NCBI RefSeq assembly: GCF_022267515.1
Contig: NZ_JAKFGB010000005.1
Location: 248,001 to 312,000 of the forward strand
DNA from: Rubinisphaera margarita
GTDB taxonomy: Bacteria; Planctomycetota; Planctomycetia; Planctomycetales; Planctomycetaceae
Direction of reading: 5' to 3'
DNA: 64,000 nucleotides
A model generated the notes under the pieces. That model did no database searches. It saw nothing but the letters and a program-made list of their open reading frames with translations, and had not been told where the DNA came from. Of the stretch, positions 32,668-42,165 are shown one piece after another. The translations under genes were made by a program, and so were the position numbers. Positions within the stretch are counted from its first letter, which is position 1; the number at the start of each line of letters is the position of its first letter.

Positions 32668-33798
32668 TTACAGGTCCGGATTGAACGTTCGTCGCTGCGG
32701 CGTGTTGGAGGGCGTGGCTGGGGCAGTCTGGGTATTGGCCTGTGTGGCAGGCATTACGACCGTGCTGTCGAGAAGGACCTGGCTGCTCTCGGTGATCAAC
32801 TCGTCGTCGCTCTGGAACGGACCGGCGACATAGGAGCGGGAGTCGCCAATTGCTCCCAGGAGTTCCACTTCAATGTCTCGGACCAGATTGTCTCTCAGGA
32901 CTTGAACGAGGCGCGTCCCTGTCTCTGAGTTCTTCAGAGCCGTATTCGGAATCTCAATCACGGACTGACGCGGGACAATTGACGAGTAGACGGTCTGACC
33001 ATCTTCGAAGCGGCGATCCTTGTTATCGATCACGACAACGGCAATAGCGGCCGTATCGATCAGCTGGCGAAGCGACTGCCATTCGTTGGTCAGCGGCAAA
33101 ACGGTCTGCACGGTGCCCTTGGCCACCCCGTTGTCGAGCTGGACTTCCAGTGTATCTCCCTGTTTGACCTTCTGGCGATCGACCGGAATGCGGGCACTGA
33201 GTTCCGTCGAGTCCCGAAGTACCATCAGCAGGTCGCCCTCGTTAACGAAGGTCCCCACAGTCACGGCGATGTTCAGGATTTCCCCCGCGAATGGTGCCCG
33301 AATTGAGGTGTTGTCATGGTTGAGCTGGGCCAGATCGAGATCAGCTTCCGCGACATCGAGCTCTGCTTCAGCCAGATCGAGATTGGCCTGAGCTTGTGGA
33401 CCCGTTTGCCCCCGCGCCAGGTCACGACGGATCGTCGCGACTTTGAGATTGGCTTTGGCCCGGTCTAGCTGTTTAATCGCTTTGGCCGACTCGATTCGCA
33501 AGACTTCTTCCTGCCCGCTGACCTTTCCTCCCGGCTGAACACGAATGTTCTGCACGATGCCCTCGTTGAGCGATCGGATATCGAGCTGACGGGTGGGCGC
33601 GAGGCTGATTGGGACGCGAAACTTGTCTGGGGAAATTGGATGGATCGCTTCCCGCTTGATGATCAACTGAGTTGCGGCTGGTTGAGCGTTCGGATCGGGC
33701 CGCTGCGCGTGAAGGTCCGGGGCGTTCGCGCAGAACAATCCCAGAGTGCAAAGTGTCACGAACAGAGCAGAACGCAAACGCTTGGACAGAAACAACAT
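32668..33798 (-). CDS. HlyD/RND-type periplasmic adaptor protein
   Basis: A 376-residue adaptor with a signal peptide (KRLRSALFVTLCTLGLFCANA), a biotinyl/lipoyl-like half-motif (LNEGIVQNIRVQPGGKVSGQEEVLRI), a coiled-coil hairpin rich in Ala/Asp/Glu (NLDLAEAELDVAEADLDLAQ), the returning lipoyl half (IRAPFAGEILNIAVTVGTFVNEGDLL) and a beta-barrel domain. Such adaptors couple inner-membrane pumps to outer-membrane channels, but no pump is adjacent. ATG 33798 is chosen because GGAGAG lies 6-8 bases upstream; the open frame runs to 33948. Confidence 0.88.
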   Translation of the reverse strand: MLFLSKRLRSALFVTLCTLGLFCANAPDLHAQRPDPNAQPAATQLIIKREAIHPISPDKFRVPISLAPTRQLDIRSLNEGIVQNIRVQPGGKVSGQEEVLRIESAKAIKQLDRAKANLKVATIRRDLARGQTGPQAQANLDLAEAELDVAEADLDLAQLNHDNTSIRAPFAGEILNIAVTVGTFVNEGDLLMVLRDSTELSARIPVDRQKVKQGDTLEVQLDNGVAKGTVQTVLPLTNEWQSLRQLIDTAAIAVVVIDNKDRRFEDGQTVYSSIVPRQSVIEIPNTALKNSETGTRLVQVLRDNLVRDIEVELLGAIGDSRSYVAGPFQSDDELITESSQVLLDSTVVMPATQANTQTAPATPSNTPQRRTFNPDL

Positions 33799-33984
33799 CA
33801 ATAACTCTCCGGATGATAAACTCACCAGGTCAGGCGACCGAGAAAGTGAAAGAGTAGTCAGAAGATCATCGCCAGAAAACAGTTTGGCAAATCTTAACAG
33901 AATTTCCATGTCATGCGATGTTTCCAATCGGATTGGACGGAAATCCACTTTGATTCGACGGGCCTCTTGTCTCCCACTTCTGAC

Positions 33985-35145
33985 TCAGCCGAGTTCGGTT
34001 CTCAACGCCTGGAGCAGTCGGTCGATCTCCTCCTGCGAATTATACAGATGGCAAGAGACCCGAATGTTCATGCGATGATTCCATTTGATGATCGGAATCT
34101 CAATTCGATGCTTCTTCCAGAGATTCTCCTGCAGAGGATGGGGTTTGCCGGTCCACGAATCCGGAACTTCGACAGTTTCGGGAAGCGGCACGGTGACCAT
34201 GGAGCCATACCAGTCGATCGAATCGGTGGAGAGGGGAGCGGTTTCCAGCTGATCGAGAAGTTGCTGACGCGCTCGGGCGGCCAGTTCATGAGTTTCGTGG
34301 CGAAAGCGGTCGATGCCGAATTCCTGCAGGAAATCGAGAGCAGCAGAGATACTGAGAAAGGGAGCCGGGTCATCGGTGCCGAGCCAGAGGTATTCATCCT
34401 GCCACGTCCGCGGGCGTCCGTAGGGAGTGCCGCCCCAGCTGACAATCGGCGGATCAAGTTTGTGCTGCCAGCGCGGATGCACGTACAGAAACCCGCTGCC
34501 AAAACCGGCCGACAGCCATTTGTGACAGCTCACCGTGTAGAAGTCGCAGCCGAGCTGCTGCAGTCGCAGGGGACGCATTGCAATGGCATGCGGTCCATCG
34601 ATGACGACGGGAATCTTTTCTTTGCGAGCGCGGCGGCAGATCTGCTCCACCGGCAGAACCAGAGCCGTCGACGAGGTCACATGGCTGACGACGATGAGCC
34701 GCGTTCGTTCGGTGACGCGGCTGAAGATCGCCTCGACAATCGTGTCGGCGTCCTGAAAAACGGCGGGCAGTGAGGCGATGGTGATCTTCGCTCCAGCGGC
34801 GGCTGTCCGTTTTTGCCAGAGTCGCTGCACGGCTCCATACTCGTGGTCGGTCAGCAGGATCTCGTCGTTCTCAGCGAGTGGCAGCGAATTGGCGACGATG
34901 TTCATGCCGACGGTCGCATTGCGAACCGGGACAAGATCGGTTGCTCGCGCTCCGACGAACTCGGCGAGCTGCTGCAGCGTGTTGTCGATGCATGTTTCCC
35001 GCTCGCGAACGAGAAAATTCATTGGGTTGGCTTCGAGCTTCTGCATCCACTCACGTTGAGCCTGCTGGACGGGAAGTGGAGAGGGGCCGAACGATCCGTG
35101 GTTGAGATACGTGATGTTCGGGTCGAGAGTCCAGAGTGATTTCAT
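33985..35145 (-). CDS. Class V aminotransferase-fold PLP enzyme
   Basis: A 386-residue PLP enzyme of the isopenicillin-N-epimerase/cysteine-desulfurase-like group. PLP Lys209 lies in YTVSCHKWLSAGFGSGFLYV, preceded by the PLP-ring Asp in VVIDGPHAIAM. The N-terminus (TYLNHGSFGPSP) matches the epimerase-like branch. The substrate cannot be read from sequence; no sulfur-carrier or antibiotic genes are nearby. It may be an amino acid epimerase, lyase or desulfurase. Confidence 0.9.
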   Translation of the reverse strand: MKSLWTLDPNITYLNHGSFGPSPLPVQQAQREWMQKLEANPMNFLVRERETCIDNTLQQLAEFVGARATDLVPVRNATVGMNIVANSLPLAENDEILLTDHEYGAVQRLWQKRTAAAGAKITIASLPAVFQDADTIVEAIFSRVTERTRLIVVSHVTSSTALVLPVEQICRRARKEKIPVVIDGPHAIAMRPLRLQQLGCDFYTVSCHKWLSAGFGSGFLYVHPRWQHKLDPPIVSWGGTPYGRPRTWQDEYLWLGTDDPAPFLSISAALDFLQEFGIDRFRHETHELAARARQQLLDQLETAPLSTDSIDWYGSMVTVPLPETVEVPDSWTGKPHPLQENLWKKHRIEIPIIKWNHRMNIRVSCHLYNSQEEIDRLLQALRTELG

Positions 35146-35248
35146 AGCGGGCCGAGCAGAGTGGGGGAGTGAAACATGATCAGAGCGTTCTGAGCATTTT
35201 CGTTCCCCGCGGCGGTCAGCGTCAAACGCACGACCGTTTCCAGATCGG

Positions 35249-35566
35249 TTACGGACGAAACTCGACCGTGCCCTGATAGCGGTATTCGGAATCGAGGCTG
35301 TTCCCGCTCCGCAGATGGACGCGGTTGATGCGGAAGCTGGAGTTGACCGTAAAGCCGGGGTAGTTGAACTTCGTCGGCAGTCGATAGGCCGACCGGTAGT
35401 AGGGCTCCGGCGTGATGGCGGCTGTCTTTGGCGTCAACTCATGGCTGTAGTACGATCGCTGGAACGCCCAGTTCTCCGCCTGTGCGGACGCGGAGCAGAG
35501 AAGAATCAGAATGATCGCCAGTACAACAGCCTGGGGCGTGAGTGATTGGCGGTTAGAGTCTCTCAT
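35249..35566 (-). CDS. Small secreted hypothetical protein
   Basis: A 105-residue protein with a signal peptide (VVLAIILILLCSASAQA) and a short Tyr/Arg/Ser-rich mature part (NWAFQRSYYSHEL, EPYYRSAYRLPTKFNYPGF). Proteins like this are common in planctomycete periplasms, with no known role. The stop is 103 bp from the start of the downstream PLP enzyme gene. No other clue. Confidence 0.65.
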   Translation of the reverse strand: MRDSNRQSLTPQAVVLAIILILLCSASAQAENWAFQRSYYSHELTPKTAAITPEPYYRSAYRLPTKFNYPGFTVNSSFRINRVHLRSGNSLDSEYRYQGTVEFRP

Positions 35567-35773
35567 CGTTCGTCACCGTTTAGATTCCATCGGCCCCGAG
35601 TTGATGTTGCCGAGTTGCAACATCGAGGCGGCCGATGTTGCGAGTCCGCATCAAATCAGGCGGAAACTCGCAGGAACAGGTACGAAAGAGAGATAAAGCA
35701 ACGGCAATGCCGATCGTCGGCAAATGTTCGCCAGTGGGTGTGCCAGAGGGAAAGGCGGCGATAACGCCTTCAA

Positions 35774-35803
35774 GGGTGGCCCGGCCGCTGTCGGCCGGGT
35801 CGC
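35774..35803. repeat. GGGTGGCC hairpin family, copy 1
   Basis: GGGTGG then CCCGGCCG-CTGT-CGGCCGGG (perfect 8-bp stem, 35780-35799) then TCGC. Related hairpins with the same flanks but different stem bases occur at 42052 and 53087. It lies in a 652-bp stretch (35567-36218) that has no gene I can support. Confidence 0.75.
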
Positions 35804-35885
35804 GCGGGATGCGGGATTTAAGACTCAAAGAGTTTTGAACAGATGACGCAACAACCTGTCCACTTCAAGTTGCGAGGCGAATCAT

Positions 35886-36052
35886 GTCCCTTCGCCCCCT
35901 TCAGGGGGAGAAGGTGCCCGAAGGGCGGATGAGGGGGCGGTCAACCAGCGATACTCCATACAAATGAGAATCAACGGCCCGTGGAGCATGTCACCCGCAT
36001 TCCCCCCCCTCACCCTAACCCTCTCCCCCCCCCGAGGGGGCGAGGGAACTTG
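35886..36052 (+). repeat. MITE-like repeat, copy 1
   Basis: About 167 bp with imperfect terminal inverted repeats (GTCCCTTCGCCCCCTT at left; reverse complement of the right end GTTCCCTCGCCCCC). The core from GGCGGATGAGGGGGCGG to CACCCTAACCCTCTCCC is almost identical to the inverted copy at 53212-53393, with one substitution and a C-run length difference. No coding capacity. Confidence 0.85.
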
Positions 36053-36218
36053 CTTACTGGTGCTTCCCCTCAGAGTCGTTCATTGAAAACCCTCTGACCA
36101 ATAGACCCCGCGTTCCCAGCGACAAGAAGCTGAGCCATCATCGTAGTTTGCTCCTCAGGCCGAACGGTGTCTCCAATGCCGCGCACAAGACGCACCCTAC
36201 TCGGCACGATTTGCAAAC

Positions 36219-37250
36219 CTACGGCAAAAGCCCGGTGGTTTCGTCGTAGCCGCACATCAGGTTGAAGTTCTGCACGGCGACGCCGGAGGCTCCCTTGATC
36301 AGGTTGTCGAGCACGGAAAAGACCTGAACGACGCCGCGGGAGGCTCGTACGGTGATGTCACAGAAGTTGGTGTAAGTGACATCCTTCGTCCGGGGCAGGT
36401 TCTCCGTGATGCGGACGAAGGGCTGATCGGCGTAGAACGAGCGGAAGACTTCCAGCAGATCGGCTTCCGAAGCCTCGGTGGCGGCTCGGGCGTAGATCGA
36501 GCATTGCAAGCCGCGATCCATCGGGATCAGGTGCGGCGTGAAGACGACTTCAACCTCTTTACCGCTGACGTCTGACAGGACCTGATCGATCTCGGGCGTG
36601 TGTCGATGGTTGCCGACGGAGTAAGCCATCACGCTCTCGTTACATTCCGGAAAGAGCGTGGTCATCTTCGGCGTACGGCCCGCACCGGAGACGCCGCTTT
36701 TCCCATCGATGCAGATCCCGCCCGGTTCGATCAATCCTTCGCAGAGCAGGGGAGCGAGGCCCAGAATCGACGTGCTGGTGTAACAGCCGGGATTGGCAAT
36801 GAGATCGTGGCCGGCAATCTGACTGCGATAGAGTTCCGGCAAGCCGTAAACACAGGTGCCGAGGCGAGTGGGGTCCGTGTGCACATGTCCGTACCACTGC
36901 TCATACACCTGAGGATCGATGAGGCGATAGTCTGCACTCAAATCGACGACTTTGACTCCTTCTGCCAGGAGACTCGGAATCGCTTCCATGCTGGCTGTGT
37001 GCGGCAGGCAGGTGAACGCAACATCCGCTTTCTGAGCAACTTCGCGGGCGTCGAGCAGCGTGCAGGCCAGATCAATCCGGCTTCTGAGCGACGGATGAAT
37101 ATCGCTGAGCCTGGGAGCATCCGTCTGTCGGGTCGTGGCGACCGTAATTTCGACGTTGGGATGTCTGAGCAGGATGAGAATCAGCTCGAGAGCGGTGTAA
37201 CCGGTGGCGCCGATGACGGCGACGCGGGTTTTGGAGGCGGACGAAGGCAT
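36219..37250 (-). CDS. argC: N-acetyl-gamma-glutamyl-phosphate reductase
   Basis: A 343-residue NADPH enzyme, third step of arginine synthesis. The Rossmann motif VIGATGYTALELI is near the N-terminus, and catalytic Cys156 lies in IANPGCYTSTSI; the KSGVSGAGR and HRHTPEI motifs are also present. The length and motif set fit type 1 ArgC. No other arg gene is adjacent. MPSSASKTRVAVIG at 37250 is accepted as the start. Confidence 0.96.
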   Translation of the reverse strand: MPSSASKTRVAVIGATGYTALELILILLRHPNVEITVATTRQTDAPRLSDIHPSLRSRIDLACTLLDAREVAQKADVAFTCLPHTASMEAIPSLLAEGVKVVDLSADYRLIDPQVYEQWYGHVHTDPTRLGTCVYGLPELYRSQIAGHDLIANPGCYTSTSILGLAPLLCEGLIEPGGICIDGKSGVSGAGRTPKMTTLFPECNESVMAYSVGNHRHTPEIDQVLSDVSGKEVEVVFTPHLIPMDRGLQCSIYARAATEASEADLLEVFRSFYADQPFVRITENLPRTKDVTYTNFCDITVRASRGVVQVFSVLDNLIKGASGVAVQNFNLMCGYDETTGLLP

Positions 37251-37353
37251 TCGCGAAACTTTGCACGCAGGAGGGTCAACTGTCTGTTTAGTCGGGGCTC
37301 GACTCTATGTCAGACACGCCGGCGTTGCAAGCCGTTCGCCTTTTCCCAGCTGC

Positions 37354-38103
37354 TCAGGACTTCATCCGTGCGCTGTTGACCTTTTGCCGCATCATTTCGT
37401 GGGTCCGAGCCGCCTCGGCTTCGGTCAGCAGCGACTCACAGCGCGTCTCAAAATTCGGCGAAATGTGCCAGCGGGAGAGGACGTCGAACATCGCCTCGGC
37501 CCGAGCGGTGTCGAAGCCAAATTTCTCTTTGAGACGATCGGCTTCTTCAGGCGGCAGATCGGAGAACTGACCGATGAGCAGAAAATCACCGTCGTTGGAG
37601 AGCTTCAGGTGCATGCTTCGCAGTTCGGTCGCCAGAGCCTGGTTCACTTCGGCCTCGGCTTCAAGCGGGCCTCGAGCGAGCATCCGCTTCACAACATCCG
37701 GCTCTTCTTCGCAAACGCGGGCGGCCAGCTCGCAGGCGGAGTAAACCACGGCTTCATCGACGAGCGTCGCCTCGAAGGTATCGGGGCTGACATGCTTCCA
37801 CCAGGTGGTCGCCAGGATATCCATTTGGATATGCGGCGGGACCGCCTTGAGAAACGGGACCTCGGTCAGGTAGCCGAAGCCGGTATCTTCCAGCGAGTCG
37901 AATTGCAGAGTCCAGGAAACACGTTCCATCGTATCAAGCATCGCCACGCGGAAAGCGATGTAGCTGAGGAACGTCTGCGGCAGGGTGTCTTTTGCGATGG
38001 TGATCATGCTGCGCATCGTCCCCTCGCGCTCGGGCAGTCGCAAGAGCGAACTTGAGGATATTTGGAGAAAACGTTGTCGTCTTTCGTCAACGGATCGAAC
38101 CAT
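37354..38103 (-). CDS. Hypothetical soluble protein
   Basis: A 249-residue protein with no signal peptide and no family I recognise. It is helical with conserved-looking blocks (SYIAFRVAMLDTMERVSWTLQFD, QMDILATTWWKHV, LLIGQFSDLPPEEADRLKEKFG). Alternative start Met30 (38016) would remove a basic leader. It lies 103 bp upstream of argC on the same strand; co-transcription is possible but nothing links it to arginine synthesis. Confidence 0.7.
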   Translation of the reverse strand: MVRSVDERRQRFLQISSSSLLRLPEREGTMRSMITIAKDTLPQTFLSYIAFRVAMLDTMERVSWTLQFDSLEDTGFGYLTEVPFLKAVPPHIQMDILATTWWKHVSPDTFEATLVDEAVVYSACELAARVCEEEPDVVKRMLARGPLEAEAEVNQALATELRSMHLKLSNDGDFLLIGQFSDLPPEEADRLKEKFGFDTARAEAMFDVLSRWHISPNFETRCESLLTEAEAARTHEMMRQKVNSARMKS

Positions 38104-38251
38104 TCCCCAGAATGTTAATCTCGATGTATTTTGCCTGAATTACGCCTGCGATTCAGGTTGCCAACCGGGGAATTGTTGGAATCCCGAGGAGAGCGAAGGC
38201 GATGCGAAAAGGGGCTCTGAACATGCCTGCAGTGGCGTTGCAAAAGTAGAC

Positions 38252-38336
38252 GGCACAGACGTTCCTGTCTGTGCGTGAATGGACGTTCCTTATTCCGCGG
38301 CTGCGTTTTCTGTCCACAGACAGGAATGTCTGTGCC
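38252..38336. repeat. GGCACAGAC inverted-repeat element
   Basis: GGCACAGACGTTCCTGTCTGTG (38252-38273) has a near-perfect complement at 38315-38336 (one mismatch), and each arm is itself partly palindromic (CACAGAC...GTCTGTG). It lies in a 330-bp gene-free stretch. Only one element is in the window. Confidence 0.75.
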
Positions 38337-38433
38337 ACTGACTGAGGGTGACGAAAACGGTTAGGGGGCGATTGAATGCACTCTCACGGCAGGCGAGAGT
38401 CTACCCTACTACTGTTGACCAGCTTCGAGGGGC

Positions 38434-38727
38434 TCAGTTGCCTTCCTGGATGCGGTTGACGTCGCCGTCGATGGCGACAAGAAGCGCGCCGATTTTTTCG
38501 TAGAGGCGTTCAGAAAAGCGGTTGTCGTCGATGATCTCGGCGGCCTGCTGGCGGACGGTCATGTCGGTCAGCGATTCCGGGTCGCTGCCGGCTTCCTGGA
38601 GCTTGCGGCTGAGGTTGCGGGTTTTGGGGATGAAGCCGTTGTCGAGGTGGTCGATCAGTTCCCGCATCAGCCGATCGGCTTCGCTCAACTTTTCGCGAAG
38701 CGTCATTTTCTCGATGGAATCGTTCAT
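38434..38727 (-). CDS. Small hypothetical helical protein
   Basis: A 97-residue protein (from ATG 38727; GTG 38739 is possible) that is charged and helical: LREKLSEADRLMRELIDHLDNG, then a Lys/Arg-rich turn and a final helix. No recognised family or membrane segment. It lies 134 bp from the start region of nothing obvious; the VWA gene's stop is upstream on the same strand order, so linkage is uncertain. Confidence 0.6.
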   Translation of the reverse strand: MNDSIEKMTLREKLSEADRLMRELIDHLDNGFIPKTRNLSRKLQEAGSDPESLTDMTVRQQAAEIIDDNRFSERLYEKIGALLVAIDGDVNRIQEGN

Positions 38728-38861
38728 CGTCACTCTCACGAAAAGAATAAGGGGCCGCCGCCAGGTGGACAGTAGCAGCTTCGAAGGATTCTGCGAAGAC
38801 AGGACCGCTTCGATTCACTCATTCTTTATGATGAATCGAGCAAAAGCCATCTGTCAAATCC

Positions 38862-40607
38862 TTACCCGATGATTTCCCGTTTTCGAGAAACGTAATCCCA
38901 GACGACGAATCGATCGAGATCGTCGCCAGCCGTGAAAATCACGCGGCCTTTGGTCGTCTCGGCCAGCTTGCGGGCAAAGTGGATATCCTCTTCCGTCTGC
39001 GACCAGCTCGGCACAAGGAAGATATTGATCGTGATTCCCTCCCGCTGGCAGAGCATCGCTTCGCGGAACGTGAACTCTTCGGTTCGTTCGTGCGGAGGGT
39101 ACAGCAGGTACAGCCAGCTCTCTTCAAAGTGTGCGGTCGGGAGGCCGTCGGTGATGACGATTACCTGCCGGTTCGGCGTGTCCTGCGTGGCGAGAAACCG
39201 TCGAGCAGTCTGCAGCCCGTGTTGAATGTTGGTGAAGTGCGGCGGGATCATCGGCTCGCTGACATCGGTCCGGCTCATGTCGACTTTCAGCTGGACGACC
39301 GGATCGGAGATCGTGACTGGCTTTGGAAGCAGATTGATGATCTCTCCCCGCGGCACGGGCTTGGCGAAGGACGCCATCTCGACGAATTGCAGATAGTCTC
39401 CCGGATATTCCTTGCGGATGAGACCATCGAGAGCGAGCGCCATTCGCTTCACGTTGACGTACTGTCCGTTGTAGCGCGTGGAGCCAGAGAGGTCCATCAC
39501 GACCACGGTGGCGCACTTGGGGCTGTTCCGGGTGCGGTGCACTTCGATGTCGTCGTTGCGGAACTTCAGCGGCTGCGAGGAAGCATCGCGGAGCAGCATA
39601 TTGATGATCGACTGCGGCATGTCCATATGCGTGAGCGAATCGCCGAATTCGTACGTCTTGGTCTGCTGCATTTCGACAGAGCCTTCGCCGATGATCGGCC
39701 CCTGATGCCGCCCGGTCCGCGAAGCCTGCAGCTGCGAGAAGATGCGTGAGAGCAGCTTGCCCTGAAAGATGCGGTACGCTTCCGGCGTGAGCTGAAAGGC
39801 TCCGTTCGCATCGAGATCGAGCCCCTGCCGCTCGGCCATTTCACGGAGATAATCTTCGACCTGCTGCTGCAGTTTCTGCAGTTCTTCCATCTGAGCGGAG
39901 TCGGCGAACTCCTGCAGTTCCTCCATGTCGATCACGCCGATCGTGGCGTTCTCCATCGCTTCCTGCACCTGATCGAGCAGCTCGTCGATCTTCTCCAGCA
40001 GCTCTTTGATTTCGAGAGCTTCGGGGATCGTCATCGATTCTCGTCCGGTGAACTCGTACTTCGCGGCGAGTTCGTCGACCTGATACTTATCACCCATGAC
40101 CTGCATCACCTGCAGTAAATGATGCGCGAACGGGCTGTGGTCATCGTCGTTGGCGTACCAGAGTCGTTCGAGATCGTAAATCTGTTCGTGATGAATCGCC
40201 TGACGGTAGCGATCGGCCAGCTTCTTCGGTGGCTTCATCTCGCGGCTCTTCTGCACGAGCTGTTTCGCGGCGAGATCCTGGACGGTGTCGGTTTCGTATT
40301 TCTCAAGGATCTTGCGTTTGCGTTCTTCGAGCATCGCGCGAACCGCATCCAGACTCGGGCCGAATCCCTGGATCTGGCTCGGATCGATCTTCACCGCTTT
40401 GGCGAGCTCAGCCGGGGTCAACTTCCGGAACTTGCCGAACATCAGTGAGTGTTCAAAGGCCGAAGAGACCATGTCGGGAGGCGGCTGCGTCGGGCTGGGA
40501 AGATTGACGGGATCGTATTTCTGGTAGGTATGAATCACGCCGCCGTGCGATTTTGGAGAAGGCATTCCAGGCAACTCTCTTTCCAGATCTCGGTTCCCGT
40601 ACATCAT
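38862..40607 (-). CDS. VWA-domain protein, partner of AAA+ ATPase
   Basis: A 581-residue protein whose C-terminal 215 residues are a von Willebrand A domain with MIDAS residues Asp372, Ser374 and Ser376 in VVVMDLSGSTRYNG, a Thr in the DMSRTDVSEP loop and the VIVITDGLPT strand. The first 350 residues are helical and charged, including a long coiled coil (about 195-260). This layout matches VWA proteins paired with MoxR/ChlI-like ATPases, which act as metal-dependent chaperones. The AAA+ gene at 42166-43578 is on the same strand, separated by an opposite-strand esterase. Confidence 0.9.
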   Translation of the reverse strand: MMYGNRDLERELPGMPSPKSHGGVIHTYQKYDPVNLPSPTQPPPDMVSSAFEHSLMFGKFRKLTPAELAKAVKIDPSQIQGFGPSLDAVRAMLEERKRKILEKYETDTVQDLAAKQLVQKSREMKPPKKLADRYRQAIHHEQIYDLERLWYANDDDHSPFAHHLLQVMQVMGDKYQVDELAAKYEFTGRESMTIPEALEIKELLEKIDELLDQVQEAMENATIGVIDMEELQEFADSAQMEELQKLQQQVEDYLREMAERQGLDLDANGAFQLTPEAYRIFQGKLLSRIFSQLQASRTGRHQGPIIGEGSVEMQQTKTYEFGDSLTHMDMPQSIINMLLRDASSQPLKFRNDDIEVHRTRNSPKCATVVVMDLSGSTRYNGQYVNVKRMALALDGLIRKEYPGDYLQFVEMASFAKPVPRGEIINLLPKPVTISDPVVQLKVDMSRTDVSEPMIPPHFTNIQHGLQTARRFLATQDTPNRQVIVITDGLPTAHFEESWLYLLYPPHERTEEFTFREAMLCQREGITINIFLVPSWSQTEEDIHFARKLAETTKGRVIFTAGDDLDRFVVWDYVSRKREIIG

Positions 40608-40715
40608 GTCGAACGCTTAGATGGTCGCGAGCCGGGCTGCCCCATTTGTGCTCGCGGTCCTTCTGGTCGTATTATAGGCGAAACCCGTCAGCGTCTACTG
40701 GAGGAACTTTGAAAC

Positions 40716-42002
40716 ATGCGATCGACACCCCGACTGCTCACTTGGGCCGCCCTTCTGGCTTTTGCCATTCCGACCGCTCTCACAGCCGCTGAACCGGCTG
40801 GAGGCTGGAAGCCTTCGTCGGAACTTGGCGAGAAGCTTTCGAAACGTTCGACCGACCGGAATGGGGGACGGACATTTATCGGCAGTGAAGAGCAGGTCCC
40901 CGATTACACGCTGCCCGAGGTGCTCGAAACCAGAGACGGCGAGGACGTTGAAACCGAAAAGGAGTGGAAGAACGTTCGTCGCCCCGAGGTGCTTGAGCTG
41001 TTCCGCAAGCACGTTTACGGCCGGGCTCCCGTGGGGCGTCCCGAGAACATGACGTTCGACGTTTACGACGTTGATCGCACCGCGATGGACGGCACGGCGA
41101 CGCGGAAGCGGGTGAAGATTACCTTCCAGAATCGTGGCAAATCGCTTTCGGTGAACGTCGTGATCTTCGTGCCGAATGATCGTCAGGGGCCGGCTCCCGC
41201 CTTCCTGCTGATCTGCAATCGCGACAGGGAGAACATCGATCCCACGCGAAAGAACAAAGTGGAATACTGGCCGGCCGAGGAGATCGTTGCCCGCGGATAC
41301 GCCGCGGTCGCCTTCTTCAATGGCGAGGTCGATCCCGACAACTTCGATGAGTTCAAGAACGGAATCCACGGACTCTACGACAATCCGAACGGAAGGCAGG
41401 ACGATTCCTGGGCCACTCTGGCGGCCTGGGCATGGGGAGCGAGCCGTGTGCTCGATTATCTGGAGACCGATGATTCGATCGACGCGAAGCACGTCGGCGT
41501 GGTCGGTCACTCACGCGGTGGTAAAACGTCTCTCTGGGCGGGAGCATCGGACGAGCGGTTCGCGATGGTTGTTTCCAACAACTCCGGTTGTGGCGGCGCA
41601 GCTCTTTCCATGCGACAGTTCGGAGAAACCGTCGGCCAGATCAATCGCGTCTTCCCGCACTGGTTCTGTGACAACTTCTCGAAGTACAACGAGAACGAAC
41701 AGGATCTGCCGGTCGACCAGCACATGCTGATCGCCCTTTCCGCACCGCGGCTGGTGTATGTCACAAGTTCTGATGAAGACCTGTGGGCCGACCCTTACGG
41801 GGAGTTCCTTTCGGCGAAACATGCGTCCCCGGTGTGGGAGCTGTTCGGCAAAACCGGTCTGGGAGCCGAGGAGATGCCGGCTCTGAACGAACCGATTCAG
41901 AAAGGCTCCATCGGCTACCACATCCGCAGCGGCGGGCACGGCCTGACGCTCTACGACTGGCAGCAGTTCATGAACTTCGCCGACAAGCACTGGAACAAGT
42001 AG
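40716..42002 (+). CDS. CE15-like glucuronoyl esterase (alpha/beta hydrolase)
   Basis: A 428-residue secreted enzyme (signal peptide MRSTPRLLTWAALLAFAIP, AA cleavage). Residues fit the CE15 family, which cuts ester links between lignin or polysaccharide glucuronic acid and other groups. The nucleophile Ser266 is in GVVGHSRGGKTSLW (CE15 usually has GCSRxGK, so His replaces Cys), an acidic loop follows and His408 is in SGGHGLT. Acetylxylan esterase is the alternative. It lies between the VWA and AAA+ genes on the opposite strand, so it may be a later insertion or independent unit. Confidence 0.85.
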   Translation: MRSTPRLLTWAALLAFAIPTALTAAEPAGGWKPSSELGEKLSKRSTDRNGGRTFIGSEEQVPDYTLPEVLETRDGEDVETEKEWKNVRRPEVLELFRKHVYGRAPVGRPENMTFDVYDVDRTAMDGTATRKRVKITFQNRGKSLSVNVVIFVPNDRQGPAPAFLLICNRDRENIDPTRKNKVEYWPAEEIVARGYAAVAFFNGEVDPDNFDEFKNGIHGLYDNPNGRQDDSWATLAAWAWGASRVLDYLETDDSIDAKHVGVVGHSRGGKTSLWAGASDERFAMVVSNNSGCGGAALSMRQFGETVGQINRVFPHWFCDNFSKYNENEQDLPVDQHMLIALSAPRLVYVTSSDEDLWADPYGEFLSAKHASPVWELFGKTGLGAEEMPALNEPIQKGSIGYHIRSGGHGLTLYDWQQFMNFADKHWNK

Positions 42003-42051
42003 TCGCTGCGGTGGACTTGTCGACGTATCCCACACCAGGGTTAGCTTGAAC

Positions 42052-42083
42052 GGGTGGCCCGTCCGCCTCAGCGGGCGGGTCGC
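42052..42083. repeat. GGGTGGCC hairpin family, copy 2
   Basis: GGGTGG then CCCGTCCGC-CTCA-GCGGGCGGG (one G-T pair) then TCGC. The flanks match copy 1 while the stem bases differ, the pattern expected of a conserved RNA or DNA hairpin. It is 50 bp after the esterase gene. Confidence 0.7.
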
Positions 42084-42165
42084 AGCGGGAACTTGGCGGC
42101 GCCTTTGTTGTTGGAAGGCAGCCACCTTCGCGAACGCTATCGGCAGGATGCCATCGGTATGAGTC

